Below the pieces are notes generated by a model, which had not been told where the DNA came from, did not search any database, and saw only the letters and a program-made list of their open reading frames with translations. Both the position numbers and the translations under genes were made by a program. Below are positions 12,101 through 25,456 of a stretch of 64,000 nt of DNA, piece by piece. This DNA comes from Schistocephalus solidus. Its lineage: Eukaryota > Platyhelminthes > Cestoda > Diphyllobothriidea > Diphyllobothriidae. The stretch lies in NCBI GenBank assembly GCA_017591395.1, contig WEDG01002483.1:171001-235000 (forward strand). The letters are read 5' to 3'. Numbering within the stretch: the first letter of the stretch is position 1; every line of letters begins with the position of its first letter.

Positions 12101-15100
12101 AAATGATACATTTTTTAAAAATTCGCCTTTATCTCTTCCAAATTAGAAATATGCTGATATGGTCAACGAGGAAAACGGGATTGCTGTATGCAGTAGGTGC
12201 ATTACATTGCCCCCTAAACGAACCGCGTGGTAGATGCGCTGGACCAACGCGGGGGACCAATTAGGGTACGGCAGGATTTATTATTATTTGGGATGAGGTC
12301 CCTTAACAAATGCCGAACATTGGGAATGCACGTGCTCAACATGAGAACACGTACAGTAGATCGCCTAACTCATGAAATGTCATCCTCGAAATTTAACATG
12401 GGAATATAGCACACATTTGAAGTTGGTAATTGTGTCTCTGTACTGATTTGAGGTGCAAAATTCTGTTTACTAAAGAACAGTTTGTTTCGGATGTGTTTAT
12501 TGAAGGCAAAATTTGTAAAAATGAGACCGAATATGCCATTTCTCGATTTTGAGGTGTTTTTATTCGTTATTACACCTTCTGGACCAAGCCTTCTTAATTG
12601 TGTGCGTTGTACTATAAAGGAATATTTATATAAGCTAGAAAACTTTTAAATATATCCCTTCAGAGAACGAAAAATTGGATCTTACGTTCACGAAAATCAG
12701 GTACATGGAAATATGAAAAACCGCATTGTTTTCAAAAAAACAAGGACGGATTTAGTTTAAAAAATTCAGTTTTGCAAATTTGTGACGTCTAATGCCAAAA
12801 AACTCCGTAATAAACTTATATGAGTGTATTTTGTTGTACCACACCGATAATTGGGACTGTAAAAAAGCATATATATTAAAAGCCACCACATGCCGCAATT
12901 TTTCTCCGTCATGCCGTACACGAAAGATATCCAGACAATATTTATCTGCAGTTGACTATTAATAAATGCGGAAAAAGCTGACTATTGAAATTTCTTCGCA
13001 AAATCTTTGTATATATTCGGCCACTCTGTTGTCTATTTGGAATCTTATACGTGGGCCGAAAATCAAGCAAGCATAGCAAAAAAAGCTCCAATAAAAAGAA
13101 ATTAATGAGTTCTTTCATTTTCAGCAGACATTGAATCCCTTATTTTAAGCAAAGTCAAAAAACCAGTCACATGTCCCCATTTTTTCTTTCACTTGATCTT
13201 GGAAAAACGGCTGAGTACGTGGCCATTCGACAACGAAATATCGAATTAAAGTGTTTTTAAATAGGTAACTTAGTATAAGAGTTTTTTAAATCGATCTTAG
13301 TCATATTAATTGGCAAATTATGTTTTGGGCGTTTATTCTTCTCGGCAACGTGTTTTCATCTTTGGGTGAGTCTACAAATATGACCCAAACGGCTATCTGC
13401 ATTAGAAAGTCTGTTTCAAGACTCTCTATGGCGGTAAATGCCTTTAAGAAATATTTTATTTTGAAGGTTTTGATAAGCACATAAAGCAGAATCTATATGT
13501 ATGGGCAATAGAGAGAAAACACAGGGAAACGTAAAATATTTACCAGCATTTCAAGGACGATCTGAAACTCATCGTAATCCAACACCATAAATACTTATGA
13601 AGAAATTAAACAAAAGGAAAGTCGTCTTAATGTGCATAAAATGGTACATTTATGATTTCACCTAAAAACTCTATTTAAATTAATTAGTGACTGACTGGTC
13701 TATCAGTATGCAGCTTATGAAATATTTTATTCCTGTGACGTCCCTGCCAGCGCACTTAAGCGAAAATCTGGTTACCTTAGCCAAATAATCTTACACGATG
13801 TATAAACGGAAGAAGAAACCGCTAATTCTCCTAAACCATTGGATAATATTTACCCAAAATTTAGGCGGCTTGGTAACGGCGATACATTCCATTGCCCTTA
13901 ATGTGGAAGACAACTGCCATGGAATATACATTAAAAGACTATTTTAAAAAGTAATTCTACCTGTGTTGTTTTACTTACTCGTTTTTATACATGGACAAGC
14001 ATTTTATACATTTAAAACTTCAGGTTAATTAGCTTACCCAATTTTTAATATTTTCGGAATTTGCCGCTTTGTTAAAAATAAGTATTTCTGAACAACTTAA
14101 AATTAATTTTTAAACCATAATATGCCCTTTTACGAACGGTTGCTTATATACTCTGTAAAACTTTGGGGGACGCAGTGTGGTCTGATTTTGCAAAATGGGC
14201 CGTATCTCATGAGATTTCATGAGATAGGGCACGTACTGTACCCAATTAAGAAATTAATCGATGTAACGGTTATAACATGAAATTTCAAAAAGTCAGTACC
14301 CTTTAAGAGCTTTTCTCATCCCACTCAAAAACAAAGTAACAGAACACGAAAATCAGTGATTAAGCGTGTTATGCTAGAATTTTCTATACAAAAGCACAAT
14401 GTTAACTGTACAGCTCTGGATGAACTGCCATTGCATCCGTTAGCAATCCGATAATGTAATTTCTTGCATTCAGACTAATGCCTTTATAACTGATGAGTGA
14501 ATTGAATGCACATATTCGTCAGATTAATTACTGGGTGGGTTAGCGTCCTACCCCAAACTGCAAGCGACTTGTTAGAATTGCTGATAGAATTTAAAAAGAA
14601 CATGGAAACAGAAGCCTTCAGGAATGGTATAATCAGAACAGGCGGTTTTTGTGAAAAACACTCGCTATGCAGCAATACTTATTACTTTAATATCTAGCAA
14701 ATAAATAGTTTGACAGCACTGAAATTTTGCTTGCTTTAGAGTCGTTTAGTTTACAAATCACGAAATTCTGCTTGTTCAAGAGTCCAACTAGTCGCTAAAG
14801 CCAACAAACGCTGGTCTGGATGTTGGACATAACTTTTCAAAACAGAATTTAGCCGAGGTTCAGTTGGCTTGATCGTCAAGACTTTGGCACATTTGGCCTA
14901 AAACATTAGGGTTGCATACAGAATTACTGTCAAAACGGAACATCACTGTTGAAGGTTACAACATCGGCACCCTTAGAGTGGACCGCTAGCAACGTAGTGG
15001 GCAGCGTGATTGGTCCTCATCAGTTAATTACGAACCATAACTGGCAAACTATAGTCAAACTTTAAAGGCACGGTTGAGAAAATACATTTCTAATCGTCTC

Positions 15101-18060
15101 ATTTTGTCTCAAGAGAAGATTTGTTTAGTGTGTTTAGAAATTTTCTTGATCTTAGAAAAGATGCGAATATTTGTCTGATTTTCCAATCATCGTCAATTAG
15201 CCAAAGGCTTGTTGTGTGGATGACCCTTTTTAGCTTTGTCCTAGTTCCCCTTGTAATCCGACATCATTTAGGACTAATTTTTGCCCCTCAGGTAGCTGCC
15301 TTCAACGAAGTTAATGCGAGTTATCTTTGTCAGGTCTTAGGCATGGTAATGCATAGTTAAATCAAACTCTGTTTTGTCTCTCGAGGGATTTCCTGTAAGC
15401 TTTATTATTGATATAGTCAGAAGAATGTCGGCCGTAAACGGTAACTTAATTGTGCTTTTGCTGGAACTGCTCATAATAACAAAATTTTTCCTAGGATCAA
15501 TTGAAAACTAAAATGCCATGAAAGCCTGAAAAGAAATGGTCTAGAAGACACAGGAGTCGGCAGCCCCTTTTCCAAGAAAAACAGGTGAACCTTCACTAAG
15601 TTCATAGTAGGGTACCTATTCCAGTGTCTTAACCCTAACTTTTACACCTAACTTGACCTTACTCTGGTTTTAGCCTTAATTATAATGTCCATGGTGTTAA
15701 GTGTAAGACCATATATATTAGGGAGCTAAAATTCCCGTGTTTTACCAAACGGTTTACTAGTTGCTGTTTCAGATCCACCACAAGCCTTATTTCCTGTTGC
15801 ATTCCACGGGTTCTATTAGTTTATAGGTTGACGTAAACTTTCTGAGGTCATGTTAATATGAACCTGGGCAAGTATGGAAAAGAAAATGGCTTCAAGGTAT
15901 CAAAATTATAAACAGTAATTTAATCGATGATAGTAATCAGTTTTGCGGGAAAGGCTGAATGGATGACCTAGAAATTATCCTAGAGCGAATTCCGAGCTGG
16001 ATAGGGTCGACGAACAAAAGGTAAAATTTAGAATGGCTCCTTTTACTGTCACTTATTTATTTTAAGTAAAATTTTAGATTAAGTAACCGTCTATGGGACC
16101 AATAACTTTACAAAAAATTTGCAAGAAATATTCCATTTGCTTAATTAGGCTCTTTGGATGCCTTTTTACGAAAACGTTATCACCACGAACAATTGGAGAC
16201 TTACTAAGATAAATATGCCAGGATTAATAAAACATACAATTTTTTATTTATCAGTTTTGACGACAAAATTATCATAAAATAACTTATTTACCGAGTGAAA
16301 TTATTTAGATAAAATATTTCGGGTTGATGAGTTATCTGTATAATTGCCTTGGAAAATTATATGTAAATTTTCTGTGCCCTTTGATTTCGAAATACTCCTT
16401 CTGACTCTGTAAGTTTTCCATAAAGATTATTTGAAAGATAATATACCTACGTCATGTGCATGCATTTTACTTTTAACGGTAGCAAAAGTTGAAACCGAAA
16501 CGCAGATTGTTAAGAAGGGCTTTTTGACTGCTTGATATTGAAGGCCTATTGGTGCAGTTAATTCCTTAGTGTTAAACTTTATGAATAAGAGTTAATATTA
16601 GAGTTGTATGCCATATAATAAATGTTTCTCCTTTAAAATTATCGTTTGCTAGGTTAACTATGGAAAACGACGGAAAAGTCCCATTGTTTACATTTTGGCT
16701 TTCAATTTGGGTATTCTAAAGGAATGTTCTCCCAGAGAACTCAATTTCTCACATATTCTTTTAAATTAAGCGAGATTTTGAAGATAAGATCAATATATTC
16801 CCAGTTATGCTGGAAACATATTTTTTGATAAACCGTTTTGATTTTTCTATAAATGCTTATACTACTGACCGAGCTATAAAGTGTACAATGGTCTACAATA
16901 TCTATTGCTTGTTTAGTGCTGCTAAACTGACACTCGAGCAGGAAGCCTCTGATACGCTAACAGTTGCCACGTGTTCGTCAACAAACATGCCATTAAAGAT
17001 TCATGCCTGGATATTTTTATTCACCTTTAACAGACTATGCATTACAATCAGTTTTTCTTCGAATAACGTTTACAGTAGACTTCAGTTGAAAAAGAACATA
17101 ATGAATGAGAAATGAAAAAGGACGTACTGTAAGCGTGATTTGTTTAACTCTTAACTAGGTTGTCGCTAGCCTCTAATTTTCCAAGGACCTACCTAGCATA
17201 AGCTAGAGGCGTTTTGGTTAGCTTGAGATATTTGTGATATAAAATCATATGCTTGAACCTTCTTAGTACTCGAAGGCGATTCATATTTCGCTTACGGATA
17301 TTAGTTATAATTTGTTTGATAAGTGTAAAAACTAACGTTGCACTAACACTGATTCAAACATATTTTCAGTTGATCCTTGTAGGATTCCTAAAAAAACAGT
17401 GACAAGATAGTCCACAGTTTTCCTCAATAAATGGTTTTATGACATTTCGCTCAAGCGTTTATGATATTCCAGACACGTTTGGCTAGTGAAGAATAAAAAA
17501 TCGACTTCAGCACACCATGGTTAATATTCAAAAGTGGGCCGACTTTATAGAAAGGCATCTTATCTGCTTTCCTGATTTGGTGTGTTAAAACGTTTGGATT
17601 ACCACCTGTCCAGACTGATCCCTGAAGATTTAATCTTAATTGTACTATTTGGAGTATATGAAACTGTTAATAGTCTGAGGAGGCACAATCCTGTACTCCG
17701 TCGAAAAAATGCGAATATTTGAAGTGTACTGTAGACCTTTGGGAATAGACATTTTCAGAAACTGAATGCTCTCTCAACTGATCAAAGTGAAAAGGTCAGT
17801 TTCAGAAAGCAGTTGGAAAGAAGACTCGATAGCTGGCAAAAGAATGGTAAATTCGCCTGAAATTTCGGGTCCATATCTGAACTTGATGTCATAGCCATAC
17901 CTAGGTTTTGCAAGACAGCACTTCCCTGTGGCCCACGGTGCCACCCAAAAGCACACCAATTTACAACCAGCAAAGTGTTTAGTTTGCTGCCCCAGCAGAT
18001 GCAGGACCAGCGATTTGCACATGAATAGGTGGATATAGAGGAAGACTTCATGGTTTGTAG
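9153..18060. other. AT-rich gene desert
   Basis: Almost 9 kb of AT-rich sequence without a supportable gene. Frames reach only about 120 codons (9307-9672 minus) and show no family motif. Apart from a short palindrome listed separately at 14203-14226, I see no clear repeat unit. Confidence 0.5.
14203..14226. repeat. short palindrome resembling foldback-element ends
   Basis: Two 12-nt arms, TATCTCATGAGA and TTTCATGAGATA, are inverted copies of each other with one mismatch. Each resembles the terminal sequence of the foldback family seen at 24.5 kb (CCTATCTCATGAAAACT). It may be a relic of two joined ends, or coincidence. Confidence 0.35.
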
Positions 18061-18079
18061 TCAACACTGTGTCTGCATG

Positions 18080-18330
18080 TGTGGTTAATGGATGGAGGAC
18101 TGAGAGTGGTGTTCACTGGCTTCCCCTCAATGTGCCTGCTATGATAATCCCTCTCCGTACCGCCCCGAGTTCATGCGCAGCACGCGTAAACGGTCTGTTT
18201 AGCTCCGTCAGTCAGCGTGCCCGAGCCACCTCTAATCGATTTGCATCGGAACCTCCTGATTGAGGCAGGAGAGGGTGCTGTAGATGCTTCACAAGCCTGC
18301 GTTACTAAAAGAATTAGTTCAAGCGTAATT
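18080..18330 (+). repeat. degenerate copy of the 38-41 kb repeat family
   Basis: By eye this matches about 39,040-39,300. Shared landmarks appear in the same order: GGAGGACTGAGAGT (there GGCGGACTGAGAGTC), then a GGAGAG stretch followed by GTAGATGC. It is well diverged, so it is an old copy. Confidence 0.5.
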
Positions 18331-18789
18331 CAGCGGTGCTGCGACCACCCCGTGAGGCACGCGGTTTAAGTCATCTCTTCTGACAACCAAACTATCATAG
18401 TAAAGCTCACCAGTCAGAAAAGCTGTTCCACCTAATTGTTTTCCCTGCCTTCTGACTTGGGAATCCCCAGATACAGATCATCAACGAATGAGGTGAACTC
18501 TCAAATCTTATCTCACTTTATGGTGCTCAACCGCACCTTCAGGCTTGGAGAACCCGAAATTCTACTTGAGGTGACAAGCGCTGCGGCGCGAGCTGCTTAA
18601 GTCATGTTTATCCTAACACGAGTACATCAACCGAAAAAATTATCTCATCAACCCTCCCAAGTCAACACTAAAGCTACGTCTATGCAGCGTACGTAGTCAT
18701 GTGGCGAGCGCGCGAGTAAAACCCACTTCCAATGGCATTGTCGAAGTGTGCTATTTTGACCATCGCGTTCGAGGATGTCCACCGTGTGC

Positions 18790-19300
18790 TCCACAACATT
18801 GTGGTGCAGGGGCGGTGACTTGCCCTGGATTATAATGAGAACAGACTTGCGCTACATCTACCTCAATCTCTGTTCCACTCCCCCACCTGGGCCCGGTGGC
18901 AAGACAGAGTCAAGAAGAACGGAGATGAGAGAGGGCACAGGCCCACGCACCGCGGCTCTCCACACACAGCGACACGACAACAAAAAATGGTGCGGCTCAG
19001 ATCCCAGCTGAGTGGGAATGCCAATAAAGACCACATTGAGAAGTAGCCATTGCAGCCTACCTCTCAGTCCGGCGGACCGAGTTATCCCGTCAGCTGGCAG
19101 CTTCAAGCACATAGAGAGTTTATAGTGAAGAAAATGCGCTAAACCGTCGACCTGACACTCTACGCACCCCCAGCACCAGGTCACCGTCCGAGCCGGTCAG
19201 CTGTATGATGTTGGAGTGGGCGTAGTGGCTGACAAGGCTGGCGAACCCGTCTGCGCGTGCCATAGCATGATCTGGTCCCCTTGACATTCAAAACAGTATT
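18790..19300 (-). repeat. inverted copy of the 38-41 kb repeat family
   Basis: The reverse complement follows the landmarks of 38.85-39.27 kb and, at its right end, of about 40.22-40.33 kb. Examples are GACCGTCCGAGCCGGTCAG-type sequence near 19180, CTCAGTCCG...GGACCGAGTTATCCCGTCAG near 19065-19095, and CCCACCTGGGCCCGG near 18886. The copy is diverged and shows small gaps. The overlapping frames on both strands here are repeat sequence, not genes. Confidence 0.65.
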
Positions 19301-22300
19301 ACCCAAACCAGGGGGAAAGGAGGAACCATGGTCGTCTTAGTCCCAGTCCAGCAAGTTTCCCGAGTAAGAATTATGAGAGACAGAATTATAAGAACAGTTG
19401 CTATACTTGTCGGTAGAGTATAAGTAGCTCAGAATAAAACAGCAGCAAAAGAGACATTACGCTAAGAACCAACCGTCCGTTCATCACCGTGAGGCGTGAG
19501 CGTACCATTGAGACATCTCCGGCTCCAATTGGTAAATCAAGACTGAAATATCGATTGGCGTCACAGTGTTGCGAAGCCGAAAGGCTCTACCACACGCGGC
19601 GCAAGAAGTTAACTGACGAGGCTGTTAGGGCGTTGTCACCGCGTCGAGGCGACTGCCCCGACGGTAACAGTGAGTTAAATGGTGACTGACGTTGGTGATG
19701 AGCTCACAGCCATTAACGCATTCGGACGCGTGTTTTCAGAAGCATTGTATCCTTGTTTCAATTATCGAGTCTTCTCAATCAGTCAAATTCTTATTTACTA
19801 CTCGCTATACGTCATTAGGTTCGTCCGCAATGCATACTTCCAACCCATCAGTTATGTTCACAGCATCACACTGTCAATCATAGTTTCAAATTCAAAAACA
19901 TTAATTCATGAGCCACGCGCTATCGCATTGCATAAAATTAGGAGAAAAATAAAAAACGCTTTTGTGCGCTTAGTGAGTGACTTATATGCCTTGTCTGTAA
20001 CTGTCCTTGACGATGGGTACGAGAGAGAATTCGAACCGTCAAGCCAATAAGCACGCTGTTCCAGTGATCGGCTCTTCTTCTTCTTCTGAGACGTCTTAAT
20101 GTTTCACTAAGGAGGCTGTGCGCTCGGCTTAAACGTTTGTCACACAGCATGTATCTGCAGAAGTGTTGTGACTTTGGCTGAGATTTTAACAAAAAGGAAT
20201 ACATGCGTGTGATACGCGCAGACACAAGGTAGAACATGCACGAGATTAACAAGCTCAAAGAGCAAACTGTGCATGGACTGAAGAAGGAGCTTTTTTCTCA
20301 AATCCTGAGACTTTATCTCTCTTGAAAAAACAACGCAGTAGAAGGCTTGCTGGCAGATACCCTTCCTTGGGATCTTAGTGTGTAGCATGCAGGAGGTGAC
20401 GATTTCACGTCATGGCAAACTTTGCATTCAATGTCCGTGTATGGAAGAAGAAGAAAGAAAGAGTTGGGCTCGCTGCAGCTAAGATCCAGCATTTAACTCC
20501 TAAATGTAAAAAAACAAACGCACATCAAAATGCGATAGCAGTCATGGCTCGGAAAGTTTCAAACAGACAAAATTACTCGCTCCTACTTGTAACTGAGGAG
20601 CAGACTGTAATGCTCCTTCTTAACTTGGGACCTATAGCACTCTCAATTCCTTGACATCCGAGGCCCCGCCCCAAATGTCATCTGCTATGTGTCGGTAATT
20701 TGAGCGTGTGTGACACACGTAAATGGGCTGTTTACACCTCCCACCCAGTACGCCCACCCGACACCCCCGGCTGTCTTGACAGAAGGGAACGCTTACATGG
20801 CCCTCCATAGGACATAGGAACAGGAACCGCCACATGACTTTGTGTTTAATTTCTGAGAATTTAGGAAAATTTTTAGCGTTGATGTAGGTGTCAGTGCAAG
20901 TTTAGCATATTATTATCATTAAAATTAGGGTTAGAGTTAAGTTCTGGGTTAGAGCTAGTATTAAGATTAAAACACGGGACTATTTAACCTTCCTGGAATT
21001 TAGCGCAAACAACCTGGATTATGTTTAGGGGACTTTTCTATTCCCATGTCATGTCGGGGAGGGAATATATGCAACCCTGCCCATGTTAACCTTGTCTTGC
21101 CATCGGAATGCTGAATCTGTGAGAAGTGAGAGTGAGGTGGGGGTCGCGCAAGTCTTCTTCACTATAAACAACTACCCGCATAAGTCACGGCTGTGCCCAT
21201 TTCGTAGGGCAGTGATAGATGTTGTCACTTATGACCGTCAGAAGATTGTGTGATACGAAAATCTGATCATCTAGGCGAGGCCCAGTGTTGCCTCTGTTTT
21301 CCTATTCCATAGTTGGCATCATTTGCGAAATCAATTAAATAGGCTTTTCCGCTGAAATTTCCCAGCAAGTTTACCTCTCACTATCGTCATGCTTTTCATA
21401 AATGACCAAAGCCTGCCACATACCTTTGGTGTTAAATATTTTGCCACAAGCCGTATTGGCACACTAAGTTTCTGTGTTGTTGGTTGTTCTCTCGAATTTT
21501 CTAAAATGAAACTTGTGAATGAGCTTTGAGGGGACTTTCCGTATGGCGGATTGATTCTTTCAAGATGATATTCTGTTTTGTAATAGGTGCTTTGACAGAT
21601 TTTACCTAATTCAACTGAATATCCGATTGTGGAAAAACCGTATCCTCGCTGGGGTCTAAGCCTAGGACAGCATGCAATGGCTCGAATATAGCCAAGGCTC
21701 TACCTACGTGAACTGCAAGAACCTATCTAAGAGCCGTAACTTTGATTGAATTTGAGTTAATTTACTGGTCCCACCTACTGCAACGTATGAAATTCACCAA
21801 TTAGGTTGTCGTATGCAAACTGTCCCAACATAATTTCCTAAGCAGTCGATCTTTAATCCGCCAGGTTACTACGACACTCGTTTAACCTTCAGGTGATTTT
21901 AGCAAAGTTTGAACAAATCATCTGATTCAGTTGTGGAAAATTCAACATGCGGAACGTTTATCGTGTAGGTCGCATAAAGAAAGCAAACGTGTTTCTACTT
22001 CACTCTGCATCTTTTCCAATAATTGAAACTGAAGGAGGCTTTACAGTTTTCCGCGCCCCTGTATTACCAGGTTAAAGTAACCAGTGTGTCATATGTATGA
22101 CACATTAGCTTCAGTATACACTAGCAGGGTGTATATTCCTATAGAAGTAGTACTATTTGGTACACCGTGAAGCCAAAGCGAGAGGGCACATCCCGTAACA
22201 ACTTGTCAAAGTGTTAAGCCCCAAGTTTTTTGCTCATACTCAAACTCTTTTCTGTACAATAATGCAACTAGTTTCCACGACTTTACCAGTTGGCCCACCC

Positions 22301-24470
22301 AGTGATCGTCTGTTTTACAGAGCTGCAGGAGGAAATCATTCCGGGACTTATTTAGCGTGGTGAATTTGATGGTGGCCTGCTCACACGGACAGTCAGCCTG
22401 TGGGTGGAAAATAAGACTGTCGAACAAAGAGTGTGCCGGCTCTTCCGTAGTCCACTTCAGTCTTATTCTTATTAAATCCAGCTGTGATAAGAAGTGGCAG
22501 AATACCGGCAAAACACGTGTCTGGGCTTTTAGCTAGTACCTATGCTGTGAGTATGGTACCCCCTCTACCGCCTAAGTATACTACTGGTTGCCTGTTAGTA
22601 AGTTGATGAATATTACGAGGTTATCTCGCTGTGACTGAGAGAAGTTAGCCCAAATATTCATAAAATTTTAGTCAACGCCTTTAAGCCTTCAAATAGACTG
22701 ATTTACTCCAAGTTTGCGATTAATTTCTGAGGAAAGTAAAAATCAGCAAATCCAGAACATTCAGTTCATTCTTGTCCCTGTTGATATAAGGAAGAAACTA
22801 AGCAACGTTTAGGGCATTTTGACGATTGACCGAGCTGATCCATGAAGACCAAGCCTCTAATATGAGTCGTCTAGGCTTCAAACAACACTTGTAGCACGGC
22901 TACTTCTCAGAAGTGGGTTGAAGGCTTCCCCACTCAGGAGAAGGGGTCCAATCTCTGTACTGCAAACTGGATTCGTGGAGACGAGTCTGTTCCGGTTCGC
23001 GCACCTATTTACTGCCACTATAATCGGTAAGCAATAGTTATTACTTGAATTGATTAACACGGTGTCAAAATTTAGTCATACATTTGGGAATCATACCTGC
23101 AATGAGAGGTTGCATCAATTAAGAGTTTGCCAAACTGCGGTCTCGGATACAGGGACCAGCATTCCCCATTTCTGCCTGCTGTTTTTTCAACCGTCGACCG
23201 TTCGTTCAACTCCTGTTTTCTTCAACAAAAGATATACTCTGCGGGAGCGCAGGCCTGGTGGATGTGAAATTGTCAAGGAACCCAAAATTTCGACTAACTC
23301 AATGGCTTAGTCCTGTTGCTGGTGTGTTACCTTGACGAATTTCAGTTTCTGGAAATTGACTGTTACCAGGAGCCTGTGTACGCCTTAGCTGGAAGGATTT
23401 TTCGATAAAACAGACAATTAAGCTATAGCTTTGTAACGTTAGCCCTTATTTAAGATTGATTCTTCGGGCCAGCACAGTCCACAGTTAACTAAGCGTTAAT
23501 GCAGGTGGCCTAGAGGTATGGGAATAGTGCACAGAAGCAAAAGTGAACGTTGACACTGGCAACGTTTTCCTGTCCTTTACTTGCAAAAATGCCTAAAACG
23601 GGTAACTTATTCAAGAAAATTTAATGGTGAGCAGGAAATGGAAACTGCCACTGACCTTTAAAGCCCAGTTCCACTTTCAGCAATAAAATCGCTTTATCAG
23701 TATACACTTACGATGATATTTGACCAGCCTCTAGACAGTGCCCAAATACGAAGTTCTGCAAATGCATTGAGCGAGCACTGTCGAATACCAAAGATAGGAA
23801 ATTGAAAATGGGCCCAATTTTCCTATTTATGAAAATAATAGTCAGCTGGTCTCTAAACTGATGTGACCGTAGGGCTAAGCCTTTTCTATAAAAACAACTT
23901 CTATGTCTTTCCTATGCGTTATGGTGACAGGGGTACAACTACAGAGGGCCCATTCAAAGGTAGCTGGTCAAAGATTTCGTCACAAGAAACTAACTGGACA
24001 TTGACCAGGCATTCATGGTCCGTCTCCTTCTGCCAATTCGGAAGTCATGGTCACGTGGGAAGGAAATCGGTACCATGCAGCTAGTTGCTTTACCAAGTTA
24101 ACCTTATGTCATTGTTGTTGTCAGTCTGTGCTGAAATATAATGAAACCGTCTGGGTTGAAAACCATAGCCTGCTGATCCCATCAGTTCCGACTCTCTTCT
24201 CTCTAGTCGTGCCTCTTATCTCGAAAAAAACGTAAGTTACTTCGGCAGTAAGTATTTCGTGCGACTACGCGTAGCCCGCCTTGCCCATCTAGGCTATGTT
24301 CCATATGCCATGCCCACTTTACAATAAATATGTACGGACCATCCGTAGGCAAATAGAAGGTAATGAACTTTGGTACTTCATTACAGCCCATGTTTTTTCT
24401 TGGCATTAAGATTCTGTAAAACTAGTTTCTAAAAATAAGTTCATCGTTAAGACTCGACCTTACAGTAGAT
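19301..24470. other. non-coding stretch
   Basis: No gene is supported. Frames of 60-123 codons (19679-20050 plus, 19938-20258 minus, 22206-22511 minus) show no known domain and overlap each other. A CTT triplet run lies near 20080-20092. Degenerate TTAGGG/GTTAGAG words occur near 20925-20960. Confidence 0.5.
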
Positions 24471-25456
24471 TTCCTATCTCATGAAAACTTAACCAAAATT
24501 CTAAAATGTGTTTTTTATTCGCACAAAATACTTAATTATGGTTGTCGTATTGATTAATACACAGCCTAATCCCAAGATATTTCAGGCAAGATACAATAAC
24601 GACTTTTGAAAGAATATCTTTCTGACCACCCGCAAAATTATACTCATTAGAAAATGGCTACTTAAGTAGTACGCAATTTTATCATGGATTTTCGATTCTA
24701 TTATGAATTTAAATATATTTTACAGGAAACACACACAAAATATTATTTCTTGAACTAATTTGATAGCAAACTATAGCTTCTTGAAATTTTTAACACTAAA
24801 GGAAAGGGCAACATCCTGTTTTTAAAAAAAGTTTTTATTAATGAAATGTTTAAAGACCTTTAGATTTTCATCCAGGATACATCGTACCCATCAATTTATT
24901 AATGTTGACTACAATGTAGAAAGCACGATACAAAGCCATTACAACATTATATGAGAACTATTTGGCCTTTTATTTATACAGTAGAGAAAGTTTTGATTTT
25001 TCCTTACATAGAATGTGTACAGCATGTAGTTAGGAAAACTTGAATTCAAGTGTATCCATCAGTAGTGTTCAAAATTATTCAAAAATTGTGAAACTTTTTA
25101 AAAACTAAAAGATAAAATTTATCCAGGCATAGGATTTGAAGTGGATGTAATTGACTAGGAAATAAGCAATAGAGAGAATACTCGTGTGCGTTTTTTTCTA
25201 TAAAATATATTTGAACTGATAACAGCACTGGAAATCAATTGGAAAACTGCATACTATTTAAGTAGGCAATTTTTTACAAAAGAAACATTTAATGGGCGGT
25301 AAGAAAGAAGCTCATTAAAAAGCCGCCATCCTACTGTGGTGGAAATATCTTGAATTTAGGCTGCATGATACTCAATACGACAAACCCTTTTTAAGTAATT
25401 TGATTGAAGCGAAAACACAATTCAGAATTTCAGTTGAAAGTTCATGAGATAGGGAA
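24471..25456. mobile_element. foldback (long-TIR MITE-like) element, copy 1
   Basis: The element is about 985 bp and is an imperfect hairpin along much of its length. The left end CCTATCTCATGAAAACT is mirrored at the right end by AGTTCATGAGATAGGG. Further in, TTGTCGTATTGA (24542-24553) is mirrored by TCAATACGACAA (25372-25383), and TTTAAATATATTTTA (about 24709) by TATAAAATATATTTGAAC (about 25200). The paired blocks lie at equal distances from the two ends (about 71/73 and 238/239 bp). It has no coding capacity, so it would depend on a transposase elsewhere. Two related copies lie at 28.0 and 37.5 kb. The superfamily is not determined; no clear target-site duplication was seen. Confidence 0.7.

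Noticed and set aside
12367..14226. A fourth, larger foldback copy from ACTCATGAAATGTCATCC to the palindrome at 14.2 kb
   Set aside because: Only the end words match; the subterminal and internal landmarks of the family are absent.
18858..19184. 108-codon minus-strand frame as a gene
   Set aside because: It is a translated copy of the 38-41 kb repeat family.
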